Assembly: GCF_018320785.1 (NCBI RefSeq)
Contig: NC_054879.1
Location: 46,302,198 to 46,366,197 of the forward strand
Direction of reading: 5' to 3'
DNA: 64,000 bases
Source: Cheilinus undulatus
Lineage: Eukaryota; Chordata; Actinopteri; Labriformes; Labridae
The notes beneath the pieces were generated by a model. The model saw nothing but the letters and a program-made list of their open reading frames with translations. It was not told where the DNA came from and did not search any database. Positions 1-11,906 of this stretch are shown here, one piece after another (position 1 is the first letter of the stretch; each line of letters begins with the position of its first letter). The translations under genes and the position numbers were made by a program.

Positions 1-790
1 TCTTTTAAATTTGAGGGATTTTTTTTTGGATAGGAATTGTTTTTAGAATCTGAACTTTAAGTGGAACTTCTTTATTCCTTAACCAGTCCTCGTGGTCCGT
101 CATCAGAACGACTCCCCCATCCCTCCCTCAATGGCTGACACCACTCTGACCGACTGTAGACCTCCAACCGCCTGCAGAACAGCCAGAACATCTGCTCTCA
201 AACATACCATTACTGTACTTTCTGCAGAAGCAAGAACTTTAGATTTGTGGGCATCACTTTTGGTAAGAAGCTCATTCCTGTTCAAAGCCAAGGCTTACAG
301 CGTTTGAATTTTCTGGTCCTACTGACCCCAGATATGCTGGAGAAACTAAAAATGCTTTAGAAATGAAAGCTCAGGTCTCAGGAGGTTAAACATAATGAAA
401 GAACTCTAAAGGAGAAATGAACTATTTTTATTTCACCAAAACATTCATAGACGAACACTTATTAACCGGCATGTTGTCTTTAAAGACTAAACTGTTGAAT
501 ATAAATGGATAAATGTTGCGTAATATTGGAAATCATACCACACATTAACTAAGTTTGAGAGTCAGCTAATCACAGAAAAACATGGCTTTATTTTGAACAA
601 TGATTCATCACCCAGTCACACTATTGCTGAGTTGTTAATACCTGTGTGGCATGTTAGAAAATGTCCTGTTGGAGAATTATGAGTCATTCATTAACTAACA
701 GGTGTAATCCTGAACACTAAAAAAATACGTGCTGTTGTCAAAAACTTCACTACCTTCCAGGTGATTGTGTAAACCAGCAGCTTTAGTCAC
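1..790. other. Non-coding spacer, left edge
   Basis: No gene is recognised. A fragment CAGGTCTCAGGAGGTTAA at about 371-388 matches the end of the element at 2816-3615. The rest is AT-rich and featureless. Confidence 0.4.
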
Positions 791-2119
791 CAGGAGTGGT
801 TTAGAAATGTGGAGGCCCCAAGGAGGGCCCAGTATGAGGCTTTCCCCCGTTTACCTACGACCAATCCGCCTCCCATGGGGGGCGCCACAGAACTTCAGGG
901 CAGGCGGGAACCAGAAACCAGAAAAAAAGTTATTTGCTTTGCTAACTTCTGCTGAGCATGGAGCTCAATGAATAAACTTACAGTAACTTTAGGGCAGTGA
1001 TACTCAACGTGTGATTATTAGTGGCTCTTTGATGTCTTCATTTTAAATATTATTCCCCCACAAAACCTTAAAAAAAGGGAAACTTTTCCCCTCTTTATAC
1101 CATTTTTTGACACTTTTCATCCATTTAAGCTACCTTTGGTCATTAAATACCACTTTTCCTACTTTTTGCCCATTTTGCCACTTATTTTGCCACTTTTTTC
1201 CAATTTTTTCCCTTTTTTCCCTTTTTTTTTGCCACTTTTCACCCATGTAAGCATCCTTTTGTTATTAAATATCACACATTTTGCCACTTTACCCATTTTG
1301 TCCTTCACCAGCATCCTGTCATTAAATACCACTTTTCCTACTTTTTGCCCATTTTGCCACTTATTTTGCCACTTTTTTCCAATTTTTTCCCTTTTTTCCC
1401 TTTTTTTTTGCCACTTTTCAGCCATGTAAGCATCCTTTTGTTATTAAATATCACTTTTTCCTACTTATTGCCCATTTTTGCCACTTATTTTGCCACTTTT
1501 TACCCATTTTTGTCCTTTTTCACCATTTTTTTGCCACTTTTCACCCGTGTAAGCATCCTTTTGTCATTAAATACCATTTTTTCCCCAGTTTTTGCCCATT
1601 TTTGCCACTCTATTTTGCCACTGTTTTCCCAATTTTGTCCTTTTTCACCATTTTTTTGCCACTTTTTGCCCATGCAAGCATCCTTTTGTTATTAAATACC
1701 ACTTTTTCCTACTTTTTGCCCATTTTTGCCACTTATTTTGCCACTGTTTTCCCAATTTTGTCCTTTTTCACCATTTTTTTGGCCACTTTTCGCCCATGTA
1801 AGCATCCTTTTGTCATTAAATACCACTTTTTTTCCCATTTTTGCCCATTTTGCCACTCTTGACTGCTTTTTACCCATTTAATTGCCTTGTTTTTGCCACC
1901 TGTTACTCTTTTTTTTTGTCACTTCTCACCCATCTTTTTTCACTTTTATCCCCATTTTTTCCCATTTTCACCCACTTTTTCTGCTTTTTGACCATTTTTT
2001 GCCATCTTTAACTTATTTTTATTGCTACTTTGAGCTGTTTTTTCTACTTTTCACTGCTTAGATTGCAGTTCTTGCAGAGGTATTTTCCAACAGTTTGGCT
2101 CTTTGGTTGAGTAACGCTG
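791..2119. mobile_element. Composite hAT-like non-autonomous element (two families joined)
   Basis: The left part (791-990) resembles the right end of the element at 7808-8686 in reverse. The inner part (995-2119) has ends CAGTGATACTCAACG and GGTTGAGTAACGCTG, which are inverted repeats. The interior is a T-rich TTTTGCCAC array. No clean 8-bp target duplication was found. Confidence 0.6.
1128..1870. repeat. Tandem array of about 123-bp units inside the hAT element
   Basis: The landmark GCATCCTTTTGTTATTAAAT (and variants) recurs at about 1251, 1430, 1553, 1678 and 1802, a spacing of 120-125 bp after an initial 179-bp step. Each unit is built from smaller TTTTTGCCACTTTT(A)CCCA blocks of about 20 bp. 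Confidence 0.75.
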
Positions 2120-2815
2120 TTACTAGGATTATCAGAGCAGAATAATCAGGTAGTATTGGCAATAAATTCATTACTAACACTAAATAACTGATTACCTGGT
2201 AAAGATTAATGTTTAAGAACATTCACAGAGCAAAATATCAAAGATATAAAAATGTTAAAAGTCTTTAAAATTAGATGTAAATGTTTGAAAATATGGTTAT
2301 GTTTTGTTTTTTTTTTCAGTCTGAATCTTTATGTGGGTGGGGGTCTGAAACCTGACCTGCTGACAGGGTGGAGACCACATTACGCAGAAGCGGGTGACAT
2401 CAGCATGCAGCGCTGGAGACCATCCAGAGGTTCTCCAGATGCACAGTACTCTCATTGAGGATGCTGGGTCCACTGAGCAGAGGGAGGCTGAGGATGTGAA
2501 ACACAGCTGACTGACCTCATGTGATCATTATGTGAACCAAGTTAAGTTGATTTGCTCTTTCTGGAGGCCTTGTTGTGAGCCGTATGTGCAGCTTGTTAAC
2601 GCACATGCTGGATTTGATTTACTCTGAGGATGCTGATCATTCTGGTAGAAACATAGGACACACTCAGAGGAGGCAAAGAAAAGACTGAAGCTCAACAGAT
2701 ACATTTAGTTATAAAACTAAATATTTTAATGGGAGAAACTTAATACAAGTTAAAACTATTCAGCAAGTTTGGAAATGTGAATCGTCTTTGGCAAATAGAC
2801 TCCATCAGAGAGTCT
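2120..2815. other. Non-coding spacer
   Basis: I see no gene, inverted-repeat end or tandem repeat here. Confidence 0.3.
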
Positions 2816-3615
2816 GAACCTCCTGAGACCTGAGCCTTTGTTTGAAGATTATTTTTATTTTCTGCCACTTATTTGGGATAAATACGGTCTGGTAAGTTCA
2901 AATATAAGTCCTGTCATTGAACACGAATTTTTGGGAAATTTGCCTTTTCGAAACCCCAGAAATTCCACAATTGAAAAATAAAAATCTTTGAAAATTCTTA
3001 AACATATTTTTAAAGTATCTTATGAAAAGTACCAACATATTTCTTCAGATAGTCCTCAAATCTTTCAGTAAAAATTCCTCATAAAGCTTGAAAATTCCAA
3101 TAAAAATTTCCACAAAAATTCCATGCAAATTCCTAGAAATTGCAAGCAAATGCCCAATATTAAAGTAATTCCCCTTTAAATTTATTTGCAAATTCTAGAA
3201 ATTTTCAAAAACATTCTCCAAAACTCCATGAAAATGATGGAAACAACCCAAACCCCCTAAAGTTTTATAAGAAAAATGCTGAAAACTTCAAAGGACAATC
3301 ATGAACCCCAAATTCCCAAACCAGTTCCCCCAAAATTTGGTAATAATTTCCCCATATTCCCATGAAAATGCATTATAAATAAATTCAAAGCCATGAAACC
3401 CTCCAAAATATACAAACATATCCTCTTAATTTCCATAACAATACTTTGATAACTTCCAAGCAAATTCCCTAAAACATCGAAACAGTAAATTATCCCAGCT
3501 TTTCAAGCAAATACCTTAAACTTGAACGGACATTTTTGCAATCATGACATCAGTTCTAATACTAAAAATGACTGCTTTAATGTAGGAAAGCCAAAATGCA
3601 GGGTCTTAGGAGGTT
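2816..3615. mobile_element. MITE-like element with AACCTCCTGAGACC ends
   Basis: The left end AACCTCCTGAGACC and right end GGGTCTTAGGAGGTT are inverted repeats around an AAATTCC-rich degenerate array (2930-3530). The right flank gives TTAA at the border, but the left flank reads TGAA. The family is uncertain. Confidence 0.5.
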
Positions 3616-4165
3616 AATGTATTTAAAGGGGTAATGAGACTGACAGCAGGACAGAAAACCCTCCCTGTGGGGTTTAGACGGTGGTCCACCTTTCAGAAAA
3701 TGTGTGCTGAAACAAGTTGTTCTCAGATTTTCCCCTCATGATGTCATGTGGGGAGTTAGCCCTGCCCCCAGGTTCATTTGGCCCTCCCCGCTTTGAAGAA
3801 AGTTCCGCCCTCCTCTTCTGATCCTCCCCCATCCATTAAGCCACATCCATGTCCTGAGAGGGCGTGGTCAGGGGTGGAGTCAAGCCTAATTTATGCTTCT
3901 GCGTCGAATCCACAGCGTAGCTCCTGCGCCTTCTGCGTCAACCCGGACCCCAACGCCGTAGCCTGACTGGCACCTCCAAAAAATTCCAACTACGCGTCGC
4001 AGCGACACAGACCGCAAGGGCTGTGATTGGTCTGCTCAAAATGTCATTTCCAGCAGTTGCTTTTTCTGGTCTTTCTTCCTGTTATTAGCGCACATATTGC
4101 AATGCTACATCATCGGTTACGTTTGCAGAGGTTGCGTTAACCGAATAGTCTCCATCATGAACGGA

Positions 4166-4356
4166 TTTTTTTTTTTTTTAAGATTTATTTTTGGGCCTTT
4201 CATGCCTTTATTTGATAGAGGAAGGACAGTGGATAGACTCGGAAACAGGGAAGAGAGTGGGGAGAGACATGCGGTAAAGGGCCTCAGGCCAGATTCGAAC
4301 CTGGTCTGCCTGCATACATGGGTAGCGCTTTAAACCACTTGACCATCAGCGCTCCC
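4166..4356 (-). mobile_element. tRNA-derived SINE
   Basis: On the minus strand it starts GGGAGCGCTGATGGTCAAGT, with an A box (TGGTCAAGTGG) and B box (GGTTCGAATCT) spaced as in tRNA promoters, and ends in a poly-A run. The flanks GAACGGATTTTT and TGATGGATTTTT look like a target duplication. Confidence 0.75.
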
Positions 4357-5367
4357 ATTGATGGATTTTTTTGAAGGATGATGGAGAATTTTGAAGGCTG
4401 TCCGTCATTTTGACGGACTGGAATGATGAGGATGCGCCTGCATTTCAGCGCACACACACAGACAGATGCACCTTTTCAGTTTTTCATACATAGATTATCA
4501 AGGAGGTTATTTAATCTATTAAAAATCTTGTAGCAAGTGGGCTCTCACTGACCTCAACACCGTAGATTAATGAAAGTGCGTTGGTCTCCGTGCTGACAGC
4601 ACTGAGAGGCTGCTGCAGCCTGCAGGTGTTTCAGTACACAGGTCGGCATGTAGCGGCCTTTGCACAGTGAGCCTGTTTCATGTTGTTCTAATCATGTCTG
4701 CACACTGATGCCGAAATTGTCATTTTATTTCCCGCCTTATTTTTTTTTTTTTGTAACAGGTCTGTGTCCAAGGTGACTGATGATTCAAAACAGTTCCCGC
4801 TGCTTCCACCTCGCTTGCTCACCACTGAAACCTCACTGTAAACACCAAAGCTTGCTCATTTATCATGTGGATTTCAACCATGGAAATATAACAGAGAGAT
4901 GGGTGAAGGATGATTCAGATCAGGCCTGTTGCTTTATTCTCTCTTGCTCGCTCACCACCACCTGACCCTCCTCTCTCTCTCTCTGAAACCTCACTTTAAC
5001 ACCGTACTTTCCATGATATCAGTCATGGAAATCTAACAGATAAAGGTATATGTTTGTAGCCTACTCGCAGGTCATAACAGAGACAGAATTAAAAAGTTGT
5101 TCTCCATCTCTCCAGCTTGTCTCAGCGCTGTGACGCATGAGCATGTGCTGTATGAAGCTCTCTGTCAGGATGGATCCAGTGGGATTTTAAAGAAGTGACA
5201 GACAACAAAAAGTCCAGGGCAACCTCTAGTTTGTGCTTACGTGCAAACAACATGTAATATCGACTACTGGTTGTAATCACACACCCAAGCATCCACTCTT
5301 TCATTAAAAACAGACGTCCAGTTCAGCGGAGAGCAACACAGCCCCTCGGATGTGACCCCTCTGAAAC

Positions 5368-5409
5368 CACACACACACACACACACACCCACACACACAC
5401 ACACACACA
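5368..5409. repeat. (CA)n microsatellite
   Basis: An almost pure CA dinucleotide run of about 40 bp lies inside the Harbinger-like element. Confidence 0.9.
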
Positions 5410-7205
5410 GCCACACGCCCCCTAGTGTCATGGCGGTGAATTGCAGAGCAACGCGTTTCCTCGACGCAGAACTTCGAATGGTCAATGATGGCGTCGCGTC
5501 AACGGTGTACCTATGCCATGGACGCAACACAGAAGCATAAATCAGGCTTCAGACAGCTCAGTAACATTTAAAGCCACAGACACAGAAACAGCTCAAACAG
5601 AGGGGGTTTTAGACGTGCAAAAATCCAACACTGGAGTGTTTTTACAGCAACAAACTTCACAGGCATGTTTTGGGGACCTCTGAGACTGATATAAACTTGT
5701 CTTAAAGGGGTCAAATATGTGACCTTTAAATCAATGTAGTGTGGACAAACATACACACTTTCAAAGTGTTTGTTAGTTTTAACTGTGTTAATTTTTCTGT
5801 GTATCTAACTCTGTTATAAAGGTGTGACTTTACCTGAATACCCTGGCTGAGGATCTATTCTCTTGTTGTTACTGTCAGTAAGGAGAGATAATGTTTTGCT
5901 ATACAGCTGTACGTTTACTTGAGCTCAACAGTCAAGCACTTTCTCCACCTCTGTCATTTGGTTTACGCTGAAATGTAATTTATGCATAAAATTACTTAAA
6001 ATGTAAATTTGCACAAGACAGCAATAATATCGGGGTCTGCAGCTTCTAAAAGACATATACAGGCACACACAGACATTTCTAGTGTGCACTCAAACTTATT
6101 AAGTCCATTCAGAGCTACAGCTTACTAACTTACTTTTAAGCTGTTGTGTTCTTTAATTTTCTTTGGCCAGTGTTGGGAGAGGCCTTCTGCTGAGGGTGCA
6201 GGGCGGCATGCATCATTTTAAGCTTTAACCACGTCAAAGGAGCGTGGGAGTTTCTCCTCTCTGGCACTGTTAGTTTTGGGGTTATGGGCTGGAAAGCTTG
6301 GGAACCTACGAATTAAAGCAGGGGTTCTCAACGTTGGGGTCGGGACCCTAATGGGGGTCATGAGACACTGAGAGGGGGTCTCCAGATGCCTTAAAAAAAC
6401 TAAGAACATATTATTTCGAATTACACTGTTGCCACTAACACCAATTTTCCCAAATTTTACCTGTTTTTATCACCTTTTTCCCACCAATTTGATCAATTTT
6501 AACACATTTTTGCAACTTAAATCCTATTTTTTGTCAATTTTAAACCCTTTCTGCCACTTTTTTACCAGATCTTGCCACTCTCTGGCTCTGTTGACACATT
6601 ATTGCCACTATTAACCCCTTTTACCACTTTTTAAGCCACATTTCACAATTTGATTTGCCCATTTTTGCCAGTTTCTGACTTTTTCTCAGCTAACCCTTTT
6701 TTGCCAGTTTATATCAATTTTCATCCCATTTCACCAAATGTCCACCTATTTTTCCACTTTAACGCCATTTCAGCCACTTTTGAGTCCCCTTTCACCACTT
6801 CATATGCCCATTTTTGCCACTTTAACCCTTTTTTTGGGGCTATTTTGCCACTTTTATCGAATTTTTGGCATTTCTAACCCATTTCTACCACTCTTAAAAT
6901 CCGATTTTACCCCCTTTTCACCATTTGTTGCCATTATTAACCAATTTTAGCTATTTTAATGTATTTTAATTCTGTTTTCAACGAAAGGATTTACATTTTT
7001 AAAAGAGGGCTACTTACTGCACAAATTACTTTTAATTCATTTCTTTGATAAGAGTGGTTATTATTCAGGTTAAATATAAAATACCACAGCTTAACTTTAC
7101 AGTGGACCATGATTTTGCTGGCCCCCAGTCTGGCTGGGCCCCAGAAAGTTCTCCCATTTCCCCCCCTAATGGGCAGCCTTGTCTCCACATGACTATTCTT
7201 TAATA

Positions 7206-9048
7206 CACTGGTTCTCAACCTTTTCAGCCCGCGACCCCCAAAATAAAGGTGCCAGAAACCAGGGACCCCCACTGCACCTGAAGGTGGTTGAGCATGTTCA
7301 AGAACATTCATGTGCAGACAAGGCCGTCCATAAGGGGGGATAGATGGGAGGGCTTTCTGGGGCCCAGCCAAACTGGGGGCCCATGGAGGTCAGCAAAATC
7401 ATGGTACCTGAAAAATAACCACTCTTATTAAAGAAACAGATTTTTTTTCATTTGTGTAGTAAATAGCCTTCTCAAAATTGTAAACCCTTTATTGAAAAAA
7501 TAATTAAAATGGTTAATAATGGCAAAAAAAATGGTGGAAAAGGAGGTGAAATTGGATTTTAAAAGTAGAAGAAATGGGTAGAAATGGTAAAAATGAGATT
7601 AAAATTGCAAATAAAAAAAGGCAAAAATGGGCTTAAATAGCAATAAAAGAGCGTTAATAAGAGGCTGAAAAGACTAAAAATGGGTGGAAATTTGGTGAAA
7701 TGGGATGAAAATGGATTTAAACTGAGAAAAAAGTTAACTGAGAAAGAAAAAAGGCAGACATTGGCAGAAATGGGTTAAAGTGGCAAAAATGGGCATATTA
7801 GATAGTGCAGGACTTTTCAAAGTGTGGGAGAGTGAGCCTCCCCTAAGAAGACCTGATCCATTCGGTGGACCCCCACCCACAAAAAGGATTCAAATTTTTA
7901 AAAAAAATTAAACAACAACATTTCAAACATTTATGTCTAATCTTTAAATATCTTTAACATTAATACATTTTGGATATTTTTGGTTTGCACATGTCCTTAA
8001 ACATCTGCCTTTCCCTCTGATCCAGCTATAATGCAATTAAATAACCCCTTTTTCATATTTGGGCCATTTTACAACTTCTTTTTGCTTTTTTCCCCACATT
8101 TTTTTTCCACTTTTATCCCATTTCGCCCTTTTTCACCTTTTTGCCCATTTTGCCACCTTTCATCATTAAATATCCCTTTTTTCCAATGTTTTTGCTCATT
8201 TTTGCTATGTCTTCTTGCCATCCATTTGCCATTACATACCCCTTGTTTCCTCTTTTTTCACCCATTTCTTCCACTCTTTACTGCTTTTTGCCCATTGAAG
8301 TCACTTTCCACCATTTTTTTTTGTCACGTCTCACAAATTTTTGCTTCTTTCTGACCATTTTTCCACTTTTTCTCCCCATTTTCCTGCTTTTTGACCATTT
8401 TGCCACCTTTAACCTATTTTTATTGCTATTTCAAGCTGTTTTTGCCTCTTTTTACCTCTTATATTGTGGCTCTTGCAAAGGTATTTTCAATAATTTTGCT
8501 CTTTGGTTGAGTAACACTGCTCTATAGCATAGTCCCTATAGTAACTATAAGTTTATCCATTTAGCTCCATGCACAGCAGAAGTTAGCAAAGCAAATCACC
8601 TTTTTTCTGGTCTATGGTTCCGCGCCTCCCCTGACGCTCTGTGGCGCCCCCAAGGGGAGGCCCACCTAACACTTTGAAAACCACTGAGATAGTGAAATGT
8701 GGTTAAAATGGGAAAAATTGGGTGTAAAAAAGTGGTAAAAAGGGGTTAAAAGTGCCAATAATGGGTCAACAGTGGCAACATTAGGCTTAAGTTGCAAGAA
8801 CTGGTTTAGAAGTGGCAAAAACAGGGAGAAAAAAGTGGTGGAAAGGGTTAAAAATGGGCAAAGTTGGTGTTAACTGGCAAAATTCGTTAAAATTGGTATG
8901 AAAAAAATGATGAAAATGGGTTCAGTTTGGCAAAATTTGTGTAAAGCGGCAAAAAATGTTCTTATTTTTTTGGGGGGTAATCTGGAGACCCCGTCTAAGT
9001 GTCTCGCGTCCCCAAAGGGGGTCCCAACCCCAAGGTTGAGAACCACTG
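7206..9048 (+). mobile_element. Second-level hAT element
   Basis: The ends are CACTGGTTCTCAACC and GGTTGAGAACCACTG. The target duplication CTTTAATA / CTTTAATG (7198-7205, 9049-9056) is 7 of 8. The interior is AAAATGGCAAAAATGGG-type repeats. It is itself split by 7808-8686. Confidence 0.8.
7808..8686 (+). mobile_element. Third-level hAT element, different family
   Basis: The ends are CAGGACTTTTCAAAGTGTGG and CACTTTGAAAACCACTG. There is an exact 8-bp duplication AGATAGTG at 7800-7807 and 8687-8694. The interior has a T-rich GCCATTTTTGCC array running in the strand opposite to its host's array. Confidence 0.85.
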
Positions 9049-9154
9049 CTTTAATGTACATGACTGTGTTCAACCACCTTCAGACACAGTGGGGGTCCCC
9101 GGTCTCTGGCACCTTTATTTTGGGGTCACGGGCTGAAAAGGTTGAGAACCCCTG

Positions 9155-10106
9155 AATGAAACAACTACACCATACGTCATCACCACAGGAGGAACCTGAA
9201 GGCCCTTATCTCAGCAGTTTATTTTTTAACAAACAAGTGTATGATAAGAAACATGTACTTTAAATACCAATCAGTGAGCAAGTGAAGCTCTTATAAAACA
9301 GCTGTTCTCTTATCACAATAGTAAACGAATGGACCCTCCTCTTCACTGACAGCAGAGCGGTGCATGGCACAAACTGGACAATGCCTCAGAGTCTAACAAT
9401 TACTGTAATAAAACGCTCGTCTCTTTTAAATGCATGAAGAAAACAATTGGGGATATGTGTGGCCTTACAGGCGTCCCTGACACAGCTGATGGTGACTCAC
9501 GCCACAACAACATAACAGAATGATTAACAGGACTACTGTTACAGCTACAGTACACCAGCTAGGCCTGTGTTTATTTTTCAAACCACCGGGGCCTTTAATG
9601 ATGTTAAATGTGATATACAGGAGGCTAAAAGTCAGCAAATCCTCACAGATCGTTTCAATCAAGCACATCCTGTAACGATTGTTCTGCTGCCTTTGACCAG
9701 ACACAGCCATGCTTCAGGAACATGAGGGACTCTGAATGTACAGCTGCATCTCTGAGAGGTCTGGGGTAAATATACGAGAGGCTTCAGATGTCTCCGTGAG
9801 GAAATATAAAATGCAAAGGAGATGCCAAAAATAAAAGCAGCACAATCCCAGCACTGTGTGGGGAGGCTCGCTGGGAGTTCATTTGGCTGCACAGTTCAGT
9901 AACATCTGTGAAATCAAGTTCTCTTAAATAAGAGAGGAGTCATCAGATATGTCCTTAACTGGAGCGGAGCAACAACTCTGGCTCTGTGTTTTCATCTCAG
10001 GGCTGCAGACTTCAGGTTGTTTAGAAGCACTATGGATGTTAGGAACAACGACGCCCTCTAATGCATGCAGGGTGAATTACCCTCTCTAGCTCTGATTCAG
10101 TAAAAC
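9155..10106. other. Unique-looking spacer between repeats and sumo3 3' end
   Basis: No coding exon is recognised and few repeat signatures are seen. It could be distal sumo3 3' UTR (TTTATT at 9221 would be a minus-strand AATAAA) or intergenic DNA. Confidence 0.3.
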
Positions 10107-10572
10107 AGGAGGGTCAAACTCAGCCTCAGCAGGGGCCAGATCCTGAATTTAGGTCTAACCTGAGAGCCTGACAGAGTCAACATTTAATGAGAAACTGTCA
10201 ACCTCATTTTCAGCAGCAATGAATTATGGGGAAAGACTTAGCACTGAGGATAAAGTCAAAATGATAGGTTCAAAGCTCAAAAAATCTGAGATAAAAATCA
10301 CATTTAATAGTTAAAAAAATCAAAATATGAAATTAAAAGTCAAATAATGTTTTCAAAGCAAATATATGAGATAGAAAGTCAAAATCATGAGTTCAAAGAT
10401 CAAAATATGAGATAAAATTTTAAATAATGAGCTTAAAAGATCAAAATATGAGATAAAATTTAAAATTGTGAGTTTAAAAGATCAAAATATGAGATAAAAT
10501 TTAAAATCATGAGCTTCAGAGATCAAAATATGAGATATAATTTAAAATCATGAGCTTCAAAGATCAAAATAT
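10107..10572 (-). mobile_element. Truncated hAT copy (GTCAAACTC family)
   Basis: It starts with a degraded CAGGAGGGTCAAACTCAGCC end and holds an ATCAAAATATGAGATAAAAT array like the intact copies at 40122 and 49611. It is cut off at a tRNA-like GGGGGCGCGTTGGTAG sequence at 10573. Confidence 0.6.
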
Positions 10573-11119
10573 AGGGGGCGCGTTGGTAGTCGAGTTGCTA
10601 AGGCGCGCATCCATAATAATGTGGAAAGCGGTGTAATACACTAATAATAACGGATAGTTTATACATTAATTTTTGTCAAGAACAAGTGTATGTGGGCCTA
10701 TTCTGTTCTGATTTTGTCAGTGAAAACAGTAAAATTGTTCGAATTTTTCCAAGTGAGTCCTGAGTGGCTTTGCTCTTCTCAGACCCGAGTAAGGGGGTAC
10801 TAAGGAAAAAGGTTGGGAACCACTGTAATAAACAGTAAAAAACATTTCTACCACTAGTGTCATAATCAGCAGCACAGCTACAAGTTAATTATATACGATA
10901 TAAAGGATGAAAGAAGATGCACTCATATATAAAATGGGTGATACTGATCTTAAGGTGGTGAAAAGGTTGAGAAAAAGGAGTACACATGCTCTCTAGCTTT
11001 GTAATAACCAGGACCACTGCTTTAGTAGCAGAAATCTTCATTTATTCCTTTGATTATTCAAACCCACTGATGAAAAAACACTACTCTTGTAGCTTTTTGG
11101 TCCAGAAACAATGCTGTAC

Positions 11120-11840
11120 TTTATTTACCATTCCATCAAATCGGATTTGAGTGTGACACTATTGAGGTAAACCGTCCATATGGAGCTTTCTCGGCATAAG
11201 CACACATTTTTTTTCTAAGCAAATGTTTGCAAAAAGTCGGGCATGGATACATCAAATTATCTTTAATATTTCTTAGAAAAAAAAAAAAGACTACTAAAAT
11301 TTTGTTACATGAGAAATATGTCATCCATCTCATCAATGAAGTGGAAACACAGTCTGCCGTCCAGCAGTTTTCCCCACATAGAAATCTTAACAAGGACATG
11401 AATTAAAAACAGTTGAGAGTAACCTGAAGTTGAATGTTTACAACAGTGTGAAAAAAGAAAAGAAAGTTTTGGCATGTTGTTCAGCTTATGGTTTATGAGA
11501 CATGCAGGAGGTCATCTCAACATCCAAAGACAGAGAGAGGTTCTTCTTCATCAGGAGCCATTTCTGATCTGAGACTGTCCCTGCCTTAGACTGTTTCAAA
11601 TTATCCGTTGAGTTTCTGTGAATCAAACATGTTAAAAATAATAAGAATCATAACCCTGCATCTCAAAGTTCGGCTTTGGCTCCAAATGAGAAACCTCTAC
11701 CTTCTTTCGTGTTGTGAACAGCCTGACGTTTAGCCAAGCACAGTGAGAGGAAGAAAGAAAAAGGTAAAAACAGAAGTCAACAAATACACCATGAAAATAA
11801 TAATGTGGAGGTTCTTCCAAGAGTAGAGTCCACATCCCGT
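11120..11840 (-). other. Likely 3' UTR of sumo3
   Basis: This stretch of about 720 bp after the sumo3 stop lacks recognisable transposon ends. It has an AATAAA signal on the minus strand at 11120-11125 and another at 11041-11046. The true cleavage site is inferred; a longer UTR reaching into 9.2-11 kb cannot be excluded. Confidence 0.45.
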
Positions 11841-11906
11841 TTAGGAACAGGCTCCTCCTGTCTGTTGTTGAAATACATCAATAGTGTCCTCGTCCTCCAT
11901 CTCCAG
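11841..11906 (-). CDS. sumo3: sumo3 exon 4, with di-glycine C-terminus and stop
   Basis: The exon encodes [18 protein letters not shown] then ACS and TAA (stop at 11841-11843). The acceptor is TTTCAG|CTGG. It is separated from exon 3 by a 4.8-kb intron full of transposable elements. Confidence 0.95.
   Translation of the reverse strand: MEMEDEDTIDVFQQQTGGACS

Larger units (their letters stand above)
3883..5548. mobile_element. PIF/Harbinger-like non-autonomous element
   Basis: The ends AGCCTAATTTATGCTTCTG and CAGAAGCATAAATCAGGCT are inverted repeats. The flanks carry a TCA duplication (3880-3882 and 5549-5551). The host MITE reads straight through GAGTCAGACAG in its other copies, which confirms the insertion point. 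The element is 1666 bp and has no transposase. It contains a SINE and a (CA)n tract. Confidence 0.75.
3627..5725 (+). mobile_element. TTAA-target MITE (AGGTCACATATTATG family), interrupted
   Basis: Sequence at 3690-3880 and 5552-5725 is collinear with the intact copy at 42882-43340; the two halves are separated by the Harbinger-like element 3883-5548. The right end GTGACCT is followed by TTAA. The left end is decayed. Confidence 0.65.
6319..9154 (-). mobile_element. Outer hAT element of a three-level nest (reverse orientation)
   Basis: It begins CAGGGGTTCTCAACG (the family's right end, reversed) and ends GGTTGAGAACCCCTG. The flanks AATTAAAG and AATGAAAC agree at 6 of 8 positions. It is split at 7206-9048 by a forward copy of the same family. 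Confidence 0.7.

Noticed and set aside
1136..1862. Overlapping open frames rich in Phe, Pro, Leu
   Set aside because: They are translations of a T-rich tandem array, with no domain, start context or splice evidence.
10573..10620. GC-rich tRNA-like start (GGGGGCGCGTTGGTAG)
   Set aside because: It resembles a SINE head but no B box or tail follows, so it is not called as a separate element.
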